Positions 1 through 9,110 are shown, counted from the stretch's first letter. The stretch: DNA of 64,000 nucleotides from JBQTIY01 sp052387675 (GCA_052387675.1 JBQTIY010000007.1:310001-374000), one strand, 5' to 3'. A program made the numbers and translations. The notes: a model not told the origin generated them from the sequence alone.

Positions 1-1601
1 GTCGTGTCGTCGTAGTGGCAGACGGCCAGCCGCACGCCATCGGCGCTCCAGCTCACGCCCGAAGAACCCTTGGGATAGTTGCCTAGTTCGGCCACGACGG
101 CGCCGGTCAAACCATCGTGCAGGCGCGTGTCGCCGCCAAGGTTGCTCGTCGCAAGCAGCGTGCCGGCGGGATCGAAGGCCAGCACATTCACGCTGAGTCC
201 TTCGGGCTCTTCCTCCAGCGACCGACTGCTGGCCACCTGAAATTCCTTTTCCAGCACGCCGCGCTGGAGATCCCAGAGCCGCACTGCGCCGTAGTAGTCG
301 CCCGTTGCCGCGCGGTAGCCGTCCGGCGCCAGAGTGATGGAGTAAGCGGCCTTGTGTTCAGGACTGCCCTGCGCGCCGCCCAGCGCGCGCGCAACATCCC
401 ACACGCGCACTGTGCCGTCGGCCGAGCCGCTGAAGAGCTGCGTCCCGTCCAAAGCAAAGCTCAGTCCGTGCACAAAGGCGCGATGCCCATGCAAGAGCGC
501 CTGCTGACGGCCGTCCGCGGTGCGCCACAGACGGACGGTGCCGTCTTCGCCGCCGCTCGCCAGGAGCGCGCCGTCCGGACTGAAGGCCAGTCCTCCGAGC
601 GAGCCGACGTGACCGCTGAGCGTGAAGCGCGTCGCGCCCGTCGCCAGATCGAAGAGCCGCACCCAGCCGTTCTTGGCGCCGACCGCGAGCAGCGCGCCGT
701 CCGGGCTGAAGGCCAGCGCGTCCACCGCGCTGTAGAGCGACTCGTGCTCCATCGAGAGCACGAGTGCGGGAGCTGTCGCGGCTGCGTCCGTCAGATCCCA
801 AACGTAGGCGTGCCCGTCCCAGTTGGCGGCGGCGAGGCGCGTGCTGTCGGGACTGAAACGGATGAGCGCGATGGGCTTGCGCCCCCCCACGAGCAGGCGC
901 TGCTTTTCCAGCGAGTCCGCATCGAAGAGTTGGACTTGGCCGTCGAGGCCATCGCTCCGCGTCTCACGCCACTGGTAGCTGGAGGCGGCCAAGAGCTCTC
1001 CATCGGGCGAGGCGTCACTGCAGGACACGGGCACTTTCGATTCCCACAGCGTGCTGAGCGGCTCTCCCGTCGCGGCATCCCAGAGGCGCGCGGTGCGATC
1101 GCCGGAGGCCGTGACGAGCCGTTTCCCATCCGGCGTGAAGACCGCCGACCAGAGTCCCTTGGTGTGCCCCTGCAGAGTGAGCAGGCGCTGGCCGGAGACT
1201 GCGTCCCAGATCGCCGCCGTGCCGTCGAAGCCGGCCGAGGCGAGGCGCTTGCCGTCGGGACTGAGCCGCAGGCCGAAGACGGTCTGGCCGCCGTGCGCCG
1301 CATCAATCGCGAGCCGGCTCTCGTCGGCACGGGCGGCGAGAAACTCCCACTCCCAGCCGCGCAGATCGCCGGGCGCGCCCTCCAGCCAGTTCCAGGCAGC
1401 CGCCGTCTCGTGGTGGCGCAGCGTGGCCTCTGCCGCCCCGAGGTGAGCTCGGTAAGAAGCCAGTCGCTCTGCCGGGGCCGCAGCCGGCAATTGATTCGCA
1501 TTCTGGCTTTGAATACAGGCCATCGCACCCGCAGCCAGCGGGCAGCACAGGACGAGTGCAAGACGGAAAGGCGCGGGGCGGAGAGAGGAAGGCAGGGTCA
1601 T
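1..1601 (-). CDS. Secreted WD40-repeat beta-propeller protein (partial, runs off left edge)
   Basis: The gene reads leftwards from the ATG at 1599-1601 and stays open to base 1, so the C-terminus is missing; about 533 codons are visible. The N-terminus has a basic start and a hydrophobic stretch (FRLALVLCCPLAAGA), which suggests export. A segment LRGWEWEFLAAR precedes the propeller; this style is common in planctomycete WD40 proteins. WD40 blades follow, with repeated motifs such as SPDGKRLASAGFDGTAAIWD and SADGTVRVWDVA. Such propellers usually act as protein-binding scaffolds. The start codon overlaps the TetR stop as ATGA, so the two genes are probably co-transcribed and translationally coupled. 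The specific role is unknown. Confidence 0.85.
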   Translation of the reverse strand, partial: MTLPSSLRPAPFRLALVLCCPLAAGAMACIQSQNANQLPAAAPAERLASYRAHLGAAEATLRHHETAAAWNWLEGAPGDLRGWEWEFLAARADESRLAIDAAHGGQTVFGLRLSPDGKRLASAGFDGTAAIWDAVSGQRLLTLQGHTKGLWSAVFTPDGKRLVTASGDRTARLWDAATGEPLSTLWESKVPVSCSDASPDGELLAASSYQWRETRSDGLDGQVQLFDADSLEKQRLLVGGRKPIALIRFSPDSTRLAAANWDGHAYVWDLTDAAATAPALVLSMEHESLYSAVDALAFSPDGALLAVGAKNGWVRLFDLATGATRFTLSGHVGSLGGLAFSPDGALLASGGEDGTVRLWRTADGRQQALLHGHRAFVHGLSFALDGTQLFSGSADGTVRVWDVARALGGAQGSPEHKAAYSITLAPDGYRAATGDYYGAVRLWDLQRGVLEKEFQVASSRSLEEEPEGLSVNVLAFDPAGTLLATSNLGGDTRLHDGLTGAVVAELGNYPKGSSGVSWSADGVRLAVCHYDDT

Positions 1602-2215
1602 GGCGTCGTTCCGGGAGAGCTGGCGTGCTGGAGAAGAAGCTGGAAGTAGCGGCGCAGGTGCGCGACGGATTGATCGAAGGGCGCCAGAGTTCCGCTGGCT
1701 CGGGCCTGCATGATTCCGCCCTCCATCGTGGTGAGGACGAAGCGCGCCAGTTCGCGGCGGTCGAGATCGGCGGGCAGGCGCTCGCCGGCGGCCTCGATCC
1801 AGCCGCCCACGACATCCAGCCAGTTCTCGAAGTTGGCGTGGATGAGCGGCCGGATGTCGGGATGGCTGTCGGCCAGTTCAAGAGCCAGGTTGCCCACCGG
1901 GCAGCCCATCGTGCAGCCGGTCATTTCCAGCATCTGCCGGTACTGGCCCAGCAGTTCGAAGACGCGCTCGACCGGATCGCCGGTGGCGGCCTCTACCGGA
2001 TCGGTGACCTGCGGCCGCAGCTCGACGAGCCGCCACTCGAGCGTGCCGCGCAGCAGGTCTTCCTTGTTCTTGAAGAAATGGTAGAGGCTGCCGGCGTTGA
2101 CGCCGCTCTCACGGAGAATCGTGGAGATGCCCGTGGCCTCATAACCCTGCTCATGGAAGAGCCGGGCGGCGGTCTCGAGGAGCTTGGCGCGGGTATCGCC
2201 GTCGGGCGGGGGCAT
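1598..2215 (-). CDS. TetR/AcrR family transcriptional regulator
   Basis: This is a 205-residue TetR-family repressor with a typical N-terminal helix-turn-helix (TRAKLLETAARLFHEQGYEA, then SGVNAGSLYHFFKNKEDLL). The C-terminal ligand-binding part contains GCPVGNLALELAD, a motif seen in the LmrA/YxaF-like branch. I start at the ATG at 2213-2215. An upstream in-frame GTG at 2257 lies inside the putative operator, so it is unlikely to be the start. The stop overlaps the next start (WD40 protein) as ATGA. The tandem palindromes immediately upstream suggest autoregulation of the tetR-WD40 pair. The ligand cannot be read from the sequence. Confidence 0.9.
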   Translation of the reverse strand: MPPPDGDTRAKLLETAARLFHEQGYEATGISTILRESGVNAGSLYHFFKNKEDLLRGTLEWRLVELRPQVTDPVEAATGDPVERVFELLGQYRQMLEMTGCTMGCPVGNLALELADSHPDIRPLIHANFENWLDVVGGWIEAAGERLPADLDRRELARFVLTTMEGGIMQARASGTLAPFDQSVAHLRRYFQLLLQHASSPGTTP

Positions 2216-2245
2216 CTTTTGTCTCGGCTGCCTTGGCCAGCTAAG

Positions 2246-2283
2246 TTGAATGGTCACTCAAGCCTCTTGAGCGGTCATTCAAG
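2246..2283. promoter_or_regulatory. Tandem palindromic operator upstream of tetR
   Basis: Two copies of an imperfect palindrome, TGAATGGTCACTCAAG and TGAGCGGTCATTCAAG, lie in tandem with 4 bp between them. The pair also forms a larger near-perfect inverted repeat. The position, just before the tetR start, is where an autoregulatory TetR operator is expected. Confidence 0.65.
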
Positions 2284-2321
2284 CGAGAGAGTGCCAGCCT
2301 GTCAAGCCCTAGGAAGCGGCC

Positions 2322-2879
2322 TCAAATTCCAGCGTAGGCGCGCACCTTGGCCACCTGAACCGGCAGGGGCAGCTCGTCGGTGCGGACCACGAGCTTGGGC
2401 TGCGGAATCGACTCGGCGCCGGCCTTCAGCGAAAGGTAGAGCTCGAAGCTGCGGTTGCTGGCTGGGTGGGCCAGATCAAGGCGGCCGGCGGCGGCGGCGA
2501 TTTCACGCGCGGTCATGTCCTCGGCGATGCGTCCGCGGGCCGAGTCATCCGAGCAGATGCATTCCACGACGATGAGCCGGCTCTCGGTTTGTGTCGCGGC
2601 GACGCGCAGCCGTTCCACGGTCACATTGCGAGTGAAGGTGCGGCCATCGAGGATCACCGGGCCGCGTCCGCGTCGCAGCAAGAAGCCCGCCGCGGCATAG
2701 AGCGACTCCATGACGAGGTCGTCCTGCTCGGAGGAGTACTCCACATCCCGCGCACCAAAGAGCGCCGCGCGAACCAGATCCTTGTTCAGCACCGGGGCGT
2801 TCAGGGCCTCGCCGAGCGCGCGCGCCAGCGTGCTTTTGCCCGAGCCCGGCAGCCCGGCCATGGCAATGAGCCGTCTCAC
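2322..2879 (-). CDS. P-loop kinase (AAA_33 type)
   Basis: This 185-residue protein starts MRRLIAMAGLPGSGKST, so the Walker A motif (GLPGSGKST) is at the N-terminus. A later ILDGRTFTRN segment resembles the region after Walker B in zeta-toxin/adenylylsulfate-kinase-like AAA_33 proteins. It probably phosphorylates a small molecule; the substrate is unknown. I start at the GTG at 2877-2879, which overlaps the upstream SDR stop as GTGA; a longer reading would run back through the SDR gene. It forms a two-gene operon with the SDR gene. Confidence 0.75.
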   Translation of the reverse strand: MRRLIAMAGLPGSGKSTLARALGEALNAPVLNKDLVRAALFGARDVEYSSEQDDLVMESLYAAAGFLLRRGRGPVILDGRTFTRNVTVERLRVAATQTESRLIVVECICSDDSARGRIAEDMTAREIAAAAGRLDLAHPASNRSFELYLSLKAGAESIPQPKLVVRTDELPLPVQVAKVRAYAGI

Positions 2880-4138
2880 GCGTCGCGCAGCCTCACGACG
2901 CTGGCGACCTCCGCCGCTGGCAGCGCGTAGCTCAGGTGCTGAACGGGAATGCCGTACTGCTTGAGGCGCGCAATCCAAGCCTCGCGGCCTTCCGACGCGG
3001 CATCGCCGGCAGCCGAAGAATCATGCACAGCCGCGTCACGCATCTGCACCTGCCCGCCAGCCACCGCGTCCCAGCGCCCGATGACCGTGCGCGCTCCCGT
3101 GGTCCGCACCACGACGGTCTGGCCGTGCCACTCATCGTGACCGGGATGGAAGACGTGACCAGTGCCGTGCGCCGGGGGCATGGGCGAGATGATACGCGCG
3201 GCGATCTCGTCGAGAGGCCGGATTTGATAGCCGAGTTCGGCCTGCGCGCGGCTTGAGTCGAACCAGCCGTAGAGGCCCCACAGGCGAAAGCGCTCCGCCG
3301 CCCACGGCGGCCGGTCGAGACGCGCCCAGCCCAGCAGCGAGGCAGCGGGCACCAGGAGGTGCCGCAATCCGGCGGGCAGATCGCCTCGCGGTCCTGGCCT
3401 GCCCGCGGCTCGCGTGATGACCGCATAGAGCTCGCGCCAGGTGAGGTTGTGCCCCGCGAGGATGTAGCGCTCATTCGTCCGGCCGCGCGTCAGGGCCGCA
3501 ACGATGGCCCGCGCCACGTCCTCGACGTCGGTCGCCGACGTGCCACCGGCCGGCGCCCAGCGCACTCGCCCCGCGAGGAGTCCGCGCACGAGCGAGGACG
3601 GCGGACCGCCGTCGCAGCGCGGGCCAAGCAGCAGGCCCGGATTGACCACCACCACCGGCACTTTGCCGCGCGCCGCCGCGAAGGCGCGGTCTTCGCCCTC
3701 GCGCTTGGAGCGTGCGTAGGCAATTCCGGAGGAGGCGCCGTTCCAGTGAGCCGACTCGTCGGCCACGCTGCGGTCGCGCCGCAGCGCGACGGCAGCCACT
3801 GTGGAGACATGCACGATGCGCGTGAGCCGCGCCGCCGTCGCCGCGCGCAGCAGTGCCGCTGTGCCCTCGACATTCACTGCGCGTTGCTCGGCGTCGCGGC
3901 GTGACCAAAGTCCCTTGTGCGCGGCCGCATGCACGAGTGCCTCGACGCCGTCGCAGGCGCGCTTGAGGCTCGCGGCCTCCAGCAGATCGCCAGGCGCCTG
4001 CTCGATGGGCAGTGAGTCGAGCCAGGGCCGGGCGCGCCCCGGGCGCACGAGCGCCCGGACCGAGTCGCCGCGACGCAAAAGCTCGGTCACGACGTGCTGG
4101 CCCAAAAAGCCCGTGGCACCGGTCACGAGGACGCGCAT
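2876..4138 (-). CDS. NAD-dependent epimerase/dehydratase (extended SDR) with extra C-terminal domain
   Basis: The 420-residue protein starts MRVLVTGATGFLGQHV, the glycine-rich NAD(P)-binding motif of extended SDRs. It has the catalytic YxxxK (YARSK) and a conserved VVVNPGLLLGPR segment. It probably acts on a nucleotide sugar, sterol or flavonoid-like substrate; which one is not readable. The SDR part is about 310 residues. About 110 further residues (from PPAHGTGHVFHPGHDEW to the end) form an extra domain. Its core, GQTVVVRTTGARTVIGRW, resembles a small LSm-like beta-barrel. The downstream kinase overlaps it by 4 bp. It is divergent from the radical SAM gene. Confidence 0.85.
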   Translation of the reverse strand: MRVLVTGATGFLGQHVVTELLRRGDSVRALVRPGRARPWLDSLPIEQAPGDLLEAASLKRACDGVEALVHAAAHKGLWSRRDAEQRAVNVEGTAALLRAATAARLTRIVHVSTVAAVALRRDRSVADESAHWNGASSGIAYARSKREGEDRAFAAARGKVPVVVVNPGLLLGPRCDGGPPSSLVRGLLAGRVRWAPAGGTSATDVEDVARAIVAALTRGRTNERYILAGHNLTWRELYAVITRAAGRPGPRGDLPAGLRHLLVPAASLLGWARLDRPPWAAERFRLWGLYGWFDSSRAQAELGYQIRPLDEIAARIISPMPPAHGTGHVFHPGHDEWHGQTVVVRTTGARTVIGRWDAVAGGQVQMRDAAVHDSSAAGDAASEGREAWIARLKQYGIPVQHLSYALPAAEVASVVRLRDA

Positions 4139-4294
4139 CGACTGCCTCCGCGCGTCCGAGCCTAACAACTCTTCGCCGCGACGCTCCGCCTCGACTCTCC
4201 GCCCCCGGACTCTGGCGGGGCATGTTAGATTCGCGGCTCGCGGCGACCAGCGCGGACGATGGCCCCGCGCCTCGCGACTCGTGGAGGAGCGCCG

Positions 4295-5413
4295 ATGATC
4301 CTGCACCGACTGCGTCGCTTCACGCCACTCCAGCGCCTCGTGCAGCACACGCGCACGGTCCGCATCCGCAAGAGTCAGCCCGAGGGCCAGGCGCCGGCGC
4401 TGCCGGGCCGCATCATCGTCGAGCCCACCAATGCCTGCAATCTGAGCTGCGGCTATTGCGGCAACAAGGACATGGTGCGCCCGCGCACCTACTTGCCCAT
4501 GGACGTGTTCGAGAAGTTGCTTGATGAGATGGTCGCGCTGGGCATCCCGCGCATCACGCTGCACACGATCGGCGAACCCACACTGCACCCGCGCATCGCG
4601 GACATGCTCGCACTCGCCGTCGCGCGACAGCGCGTCGTGACCATGAGCACCAATGGCACGCTGCTCACCGAGGAACTGGCCCGCTCGCTCGTGCGGGCCG
4701 GTCCGCACATGCTGCACGTTTCCGTGGACGCCGCGGACCAAGCGACGCTGGGCAAGACTCGGCAAGGCGCGGCGCTCGACGACATCATCACGGGGCTGCG
4801 CCGGCTGCGGCGCCTGCGCGACGCGGAAGGTCCGCTGCGCGACAGCCCTTGGGGGCGCGTGCGCATGCCGACGCTCGCGGTCACTTGCGTCCTCACGCCG
4901 AACTTCACGCGGGCGGTCGAGCGCGAGTTCTTCCGCACCTTCTCGCCGATCGTCGACGACATCGTCTTTCACACCGCCAACAACCACGGCGACTATGTGC
5001 ACACCGAGCCCTGGTATCAGCGCTCGCTCTTGCCGCGGCGCTGGCGCAAGGGCTTCTACAAGAGCCTGCGCGTGCCCTGCCCGTACCCGTGGGACACGCT
5101 CTATCTGCTGAGCGACCTCACCGTCTCAGCCTGCCGCTGGGACTTCGATGCGCGCGTGCCGGTCGGACGTTTCCCCGAGACGAGCCTGCCTGAACTTTGG
5201 CACGGCCAGGCCATGCGCAGTCTGCGGCGCGCGCACATGCAGGCCGACTTTGGCGACTGGACGCTCTGCGAAGACTGCAGCGGCAACCTTTACGAGAACC
5301 GCTACGAGCACTTCCGGCTCACCAACAAGCTCAAGCGCAGAAATGGCATGGTCTCGGTGCGCAACACCTGGCAGCCCGAGAATCCGATGGGTGTCCGCCC
5401 CGGGCAGGGCTGA
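4295..5413 (+). CDS. Radical SAM/SPASM-type protein
   Basis: This 372-residue protein has the radical SAM cluster motif CNLSCGYC at residues 48-55 (Cys48, 52, 55), ligating a 4Fe-4S cluster that cleaves S-adenosylmethionine. Cysteines near the C-terminus (VPCPYPWDTLYLLSD..CRWDFD and LCEDCSGN) are as expected for a SPASM-like auxiliary cluster domain. The start at 4295 is preceded by GGAGG at a 7-nt distance; the upstream ATG at 4259 has no such site. The family includes peptide- and cofactor-modifying enzymes; the substrate is unknown. No small precursor peptide gene is visible next to it. Confidence 0.85.
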   Translation: MILHRLRRFTPLQRLVQHTRTVRIRKSQPEGQAPALPGRIIVEPTNACNLSCGYCGNKDMVRPRTYLPMDVFEKLLDEMVALGIPRITLHTIGEPTLHPRIADMLALAVARQRVVTMSTNGTLLTEELARSLVRAGPHMLHVSVDAADQATLGKTRQGAALDDIITGLRRLRRLRDAEGPLRDSPWGRVRMPTLAVTCVLTPNFTRAVEREFFRTFSPIVDDIVFHTANNHGDYVHTEPWYQRSLLPRRWRKGFYKSLRVPCPYPWDTLYLLSDLTVSACRWDFDARVPVGRFPETSLPELWHGQAMRSLRRAHMQADFGDWTLCEDCSGNLYENRYEHFRLTNKLKRRNGMVSVRNTWQPENPMGVRPGQG

Positions 5414-5455
5414 CCTCGCTGGGCCGGCGCAGCGCCGATCGTTAAAGTGGCGGCC

Positions 5456-7255
5456 ATGATCTCTTCGGCACATTCAGACTTGCCGCCCCTGGGCGACAAC
5501 CCGTCCAGCGAGCGCCAGGGCACCACACCCGGCAGCTTCGCCCAACGCGGACGCATCGGGACGCCGTGGAGCTTCGCCTCGCCGGACACGCCCGGCATGC
5601 CCGCGCCCAGCGCGCGCACGGCCTGGGACTTCATGCCCCAGGACTGGACCTGCTTGGTGCCGGCGCTCGCCGCCGACGCCAGCGCGTTGGAGAACGAGGC
5701 CTTCTCGGCCGCTTGCCGCCGACCGGAGGCCTGGCGTGCTCCGCCGGGTTTTCAGCCGCGCACGCAGCTTGAACATGCGCGACTGGGCACGATCACGCCG
5801 CAGATGCAGCGCGTGGCCGAGCGCGAGCCGCACCTCACTCCGGTGCAAGTGCGCGACGAGGTCGCGGCCGGCCGCATGGTCATCCCGGCCAATGTGCGGC
5901 ACTTGGCGCTGCAGCTCGACCCCATGGCCATTGGGCGCGCCAGCCTGACCAAGATCAACGCCAACCTGGGCGCCTCACCGGTGAGCAGCAGCACCGACGA
6001 AGAGGTTGAGAAGGTGCGCTGGGCCGTGCGCTGGGGCGCCGACACGGTCATGGACCTTTCCACCGGCGGCAACCTCGACGAGTGCCGCGCGGCGATCGTG
6101 CGCGCCAGCACGGTGCCCATCGGCACCGTGCCGATCTATTCCATGATCATCGGCCGCAAGCTCGAGCAGCTCGACATCGCAGTGGTGCTGGCCACGCTGC
6201 GCCTGCAAGCCGAACAGGGCGTGGATTACTTCACCATCCACGCCGGCGTGCTGCGCGAGCATCTGCCCTTCGTGAAGGAGCGCCTCATCGGCATCGTGAG
6301 CCGCGGCGGCGCGCTCTTGGCCAAGTGGATGCTCCAGACCGGCCGCCAGAATCTCATGTACGAGCACTGGGAAGAGATCTGCGCACTCATGCGCGAGTTC
6401 GATGTCACCTTCTCCATCGGCGACGGCCTGCGGCCCGGCGGCCTGGCCGACGCCACCGACCGCGCGCAGCTCGCCGAGCTGTCCACGCTGGGCGAGCTGA
6501 CCGAGCGCGCCTGGCGTCAGGGCGTGCAGGTCATGGTCGAGGGCCCCGGGCATGTGCCCTTCGATCAGATCGAGTTCAACATGAAGCTGCAGCGGCGCCT
6601 GTGCCACGGCGCACCTTTCTATGTGCTCGGGCCGCTGGTCACGGACATCTTTCCCGGCTACGACCACATCACGAGCTGCATCGGCGCCACGTCGGCCGGT
6701 TACCACGGCGCGGCCATGCTCTGCTACGTGACGCCCAAGGAGCACGTCGGCCTGCCCAAGAAGGAAGACGTGAAGCAGGGCTGCGTGGCCTACAAGATCG
6801 CCGCGCACGCTGCAGACGTAGCGCTCGGCATCCCTGGCGCGCGCGACCGCGACGACGAGCTGACCAAGGCGCGCGCCGCGCTGAACTGGGAGCGGCACTT
6901 CGAGCTGAGCTTCGACCCCGAGCTGGCGCGCAGCTATCACGACGAAGACTTGCAGGTCGACACCGACTTCTGCGCGATGTGCGGGCACGACTGGTGCAGC
7001 GTGCGCATCAGCAAGGAGATCAAGGAGTTTGGCAGCGGCAAGTCCGCCGAGGCCCAGCCGGCCCGGCGCACACAGCCCTCGCCAGCGGCGGCCGCGGCCG
7101 CGGCCAGTTCAGCTGCTGCGCCGAGCACCGTCGCCGAGCTGGCCGCGCGTGCACGCCTCGCCGCCGAGCATCACGAGAAGCTCGGCTGCCACAGCGACGT
7201 GGCGCCCGACGACGAGGCCGCGCGACGCGCGCAGCAGGAACTCGTTCAGCGCTGA
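5456..7255 (+). CDS. thiC: Phosphomethylpyrimidine synthase ThiC
   Basis: This is the radical SAM enzyme that converts aminoimidazole ribotide to hydroxymethylpyrimidine phosphate in thiamine synthesis. The length (599 residues) fits the family. Signature segments include MVIPANVRH, TVMDLSTGGN, QNLMYEHWEEI, VMVEGPGHVP, GPLVTDIFPGYDHITSCIG and MLCYVTPKEHVGLP. The C-terminal cluster motif CAMCGHDWC (CX2CX4C) is intact. It ends with an Ala-rich linker and a charged tail (RLAAEHHEKLGCH). I start at the ATG at 5456; a GTG nine bases upstream is the alternative. Only 42 bp separate it from the radical SAM gene, so there is no room for a TPP riboswitch here. Confidence 0.97.
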   Translation: MISSAHSDLPPLGDNPSSERQGTTPGSFAQRGRIGTPWSFASPDTPGMPAPSARTAWDFMPQDWTCLVPALAADASALENEAFSAACRRPEAWRAPPGFQPRTQLEHARLGTITPQMQRVAEREPHLTPVQVRDEVAAGRMVIPANVRHLALQLDPMAIGRASLTKINANLGASPVSSSTDEEVEKVRWAVRWGADTVMDLSTGGNLDECRAAIVRASTVPIGTVPIYSMIIGRKLEQLDIAVVLATLRLQAEQGVDYFTIHAGVLREHLPFVKERLIGIVSRGGALLAKWMLQTGRQNLMYEHWEEICALMREFDVTFSIGDGLRPGGLADATDRAQLAELSTLGELTERAWRQGVQVMVEGPGHVPFDQIEFNMKLQRRLCHGAPFYVLGPLVTDIFPGYDHITSCIGATSAGYHGAAMLCYVTPKEHVGLPKKEDVKQGCVAYKIAAHAADVALGIPGARDRDDELTKARAALNWERHFELSFDPELARSYHDEDLQVDTDFCAMCGHDWCSVRISKEIKEFGSGKSAEAQPARRTQPSPAAAAAAASSAAAPSTVAELAARARLAAEHHEKLGCHSDVAPDDEAARRAQQELVQR

Positions 7256-7295
7256 GTTCCCGCCGCGCGCGCCCTCATCGCGCAGCGGACCGGGT

Positions 7296-8015
7296 CTAGC
7301 AGTCGGGCTCGACGCACCAGAGCGTCAGCCCCACGATATGCAGGTTCACCGCATTGCCGAACTGCAGCGGCGGATTCGTGCTGCCGAAGCCGGTTGTCAG
7401 GCCAACCTCCTTGCGCGCTGCCTGAAAGTGCAGCGTGAGTCCGGTGAGCTGCGGCTCGAAGGGCACGGTGAAGTCGAAGGCCGCGCCCTCGGAGAAGTTG
7501 AGCGAGAAGGCCGTGCCGACCATGAAGAAGGGATCGGCCAGCAGGAAGCTGCCGCGCAACGGCGGCAACGGCACGAAGCCGGGCCCGAGCGAGACAAAGA
7601 GGGCGTGCTGAGCGAGCCCGCCCGGTCCCGAGCGCAGGCGCACCGGGCAACCGAGGCCGCCGGTGCCGCAGATTTCGAGCGTGGCGGGCGGGGGCTCAGC
7701 GATCTCGAAGACCGTGAAGAACGGACACTCAAGCACGCTCTGCACGGCGCTGATCTTGACGAGCTTGTCCACGTACTGCGCCAGATCGATCTCGCCGCCC
7801 AGCAAGTAGAGCGTGGTGCCGCCGGCCTCCAGGATGAACTCCGGCGGTGCGCAGATCGCGAGCGAGTCGGCGGCTTCGTTCAGCGAGTACGGACGCACGA
7901 TGCCGGTCACGCCGATGGGCTGCGGCTCAGCGAAGGGCGGCTCGATCACGATCTGAGCCGTGAGCGGCGTGGCTATCGCCGTGAGCAGAAGAGCAGTGCA
8001 CAGGGTCTTGATCAT
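7296..8015 (-). CDS. Secreted protein of unknown function
   Basis: The 239-residue protein has a clear signal peptide (MIKTLCTALLLTAIATPLTA, cut near QIVIEPP) and a good ribosome site (GGAG six bases before the ATG). The mature part has a long beta-rich C-terminal half (SGPGGLAQHALFVSLGPGF to LHIVGLTLWCVEP) resembling the C-terminal domain of other exported proteins in this window, though more divergent. Four cysteines may form disulfides. It stands alone between thiC and the divergently read pterin dehydratase gene. No function can be assigned. Confidence 0.7.
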   Translation of the reverse strand: MIKTLCTALLLTAIATPLTAQIVIEPPFAEPQPIGVTGIVRPYSLNEAADSLAICAPPEFILEAGGTTLYLLGGEIDLAQYVDKLVKISAVQSVLECPFFTVFEIAEPPPATLEICGTGGLGCPVRLRSGPGGLAQHALFVSLGPGFVPLPPLRGSFLLADPFFMVGTAFSLNFSEGAAFDFTVPFEPQLTGLTLHFQAARKEVGLTTGFGSTNPPLQFGNAVNLHIVGLTLWCVEPDC

Positions 8016-8206
8016 CGAAGGCTCCAGGATTGCAGGGGAAGCTGGTTGGGCGCGTGAGGTTCTCGGGCGGCCCGGAATGGGCCGTGGCCACCTTCTAGTC
8101 TCGGGCCTCGGTCAGGTTCCAATCTTCAGCGACTCCGCCGCACCAACGCCACATGCTGGGCCGAGTTGTCATGCTAGGAACGACACCTACTCAGGAGTTC
8201 AGCACG

Positions 8207-8587
8207 ATGCCTCGCCAGCCCACTCCGCTCACTGCCAAGCAGATCGCAGCCCTCGCGCCCAAACTCCACGGCTGGCGCCTTATCCGACAGAGCCGCCTGT
8301 CCCGCGTGGAGCGTTTTCCCGATTTCGCCACGGCACTGACTTTTGTGAACGCTCTTGCCGCCGAGGCCGAGGCGCTGAACCACCATCCCGACCTGACGTT
8401 GAAGTGGGGGCAGGTCGGCATCGTGCTCACCACGCACTCGGCCGGCGGTCTCACGCGCAAAGACTTCACCTTGGCGGCACGGATCAGCCGGCTGGCAAAC
8501 CAAAGGTCGGCTGCGCCGGGCGCGGTTGCTCGTGGGGCGAGAGTACGCCGCAGGTCTGCCACCCGGGCCTCCCGTCCGAAGCGGTAG
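8207..8587 (+). CDS. Pterin-4-alpha-carbinolamine dehydratase (PCD/DCoH)
   Basis: This is a 126-residue PCD-family protein. The active-site signature EALNHHPDLTLKWGQV has the conserved HH pair and downstream aromatic residue. The family dehydrates 4a-hydroxytetrahydropterins, which recycles the cofactor of aromatic amino acid hydroxylases; some members do other jobs. The start at 8207 follows AGGAG by nine bases. The C-terminus is extended by about 25 basic residues (ARGARVRRRSATRASRPKR), which the family does not need. The thioredoxin-like gene follows 10 bp later on the same strand. Confidence 0.88.
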   Translation: MPRQPTPLTAKQIAALAPKLHGWRLIRQSRLSRVERFPDFATALTFVNALAAEAEALNHHPDLTLKWGQVGIVLTTHSAGGLTRKDFTLAARISRLANQRSAAPGAVARGARVRRRSATRASRPKR

Positions 8588-8597
8588 AGTGGCCGAC

Positions 8598-8990
8598 ATG
8601 AGCAAGCACCCTCACTTCGATGACCGTGGCACTTTGAGCTGGCACACACGCTGGGAGGACGCCCTCGCCGCCGCCCGCCGCGATGGCAAGCTCATCTTCA
8701 TCGAGATGGGCCGCGAGCAGTGCAGCAACTGCCGCACGCTCGTGCAGGGTGTCGTGCCGCAGCCCAGCATCGCCAAGTTGCTGCAAGAGCGCTTCGTCGC
8801 CCTGGCCTCCGACGTCGACGATCCCGAGCCGGCCGTGCTGGACCTGGCCATGCAGAACCTGGCCGATGCCACCATGCTGCCCTTCGTGCTCTTCACGGAC
8901 GCCGAAGGCAACTTCCTGGCCGGCGGCCACGGAGCGGTCCATCCCGACCGATTCCGCGAAACCCTCGAGGAATTGGCCGCTGCCGGCTGA
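8598..8990 (+). CDS. Thioredoxin-like protein
   Basis: The 130-residue protein has a thioredoxin-like fold: WEDALAAARRDGKLIFIEM, then a redox-type CSNC motif (GREQCSNCRTL), and a cis-proline region (ATMLPFVLFTDAEG). It resembles the DUF255/thioredoxin_7 group. No signal peptide is seen, so it is probably cytoplasmic. The gene starts 10 bp after the pterin dehydratase gene and is probably co-transcribed with it. The redox partner is unknown. Confidence 0.8.
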   Translation: MSKHPHFDDRGTLSWHTRWEDALAAARRDGKLIFIEMGREQCSNCRTLVQGVVPQPSIAKLLQERFVALASDVDDPEPAVLDLAMQNLADATMLPFVLFTDAEGNFLAGGHGAVHPDRFRETLEELAAAG

Positions 8991-9110
8991 GGCCGTGCCC
9001 GCACTGGAACCCGTCGCGAGCCGGCCCAATCGGCGGCTGGCGTCGAAAGAAACTTGTAAGCCGCGTCCCCACCGCGCCGAAGAGTGGATGTAGACTCCGG
9101 ACCATCGGAT

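Noticed and set aside
117..1649. Long plus-strand open frame over the WD40 gene
   Set aside because: Antisense shadow caused by high GC. The minus-strand frame gives clear WD40 repeats and a signal peptide.
5414..5455. Possible TPP riboswitch before thiC
   Set aside because: Only 42 bp lie between the genes, too short for a THI element, and no conserved core is seen.
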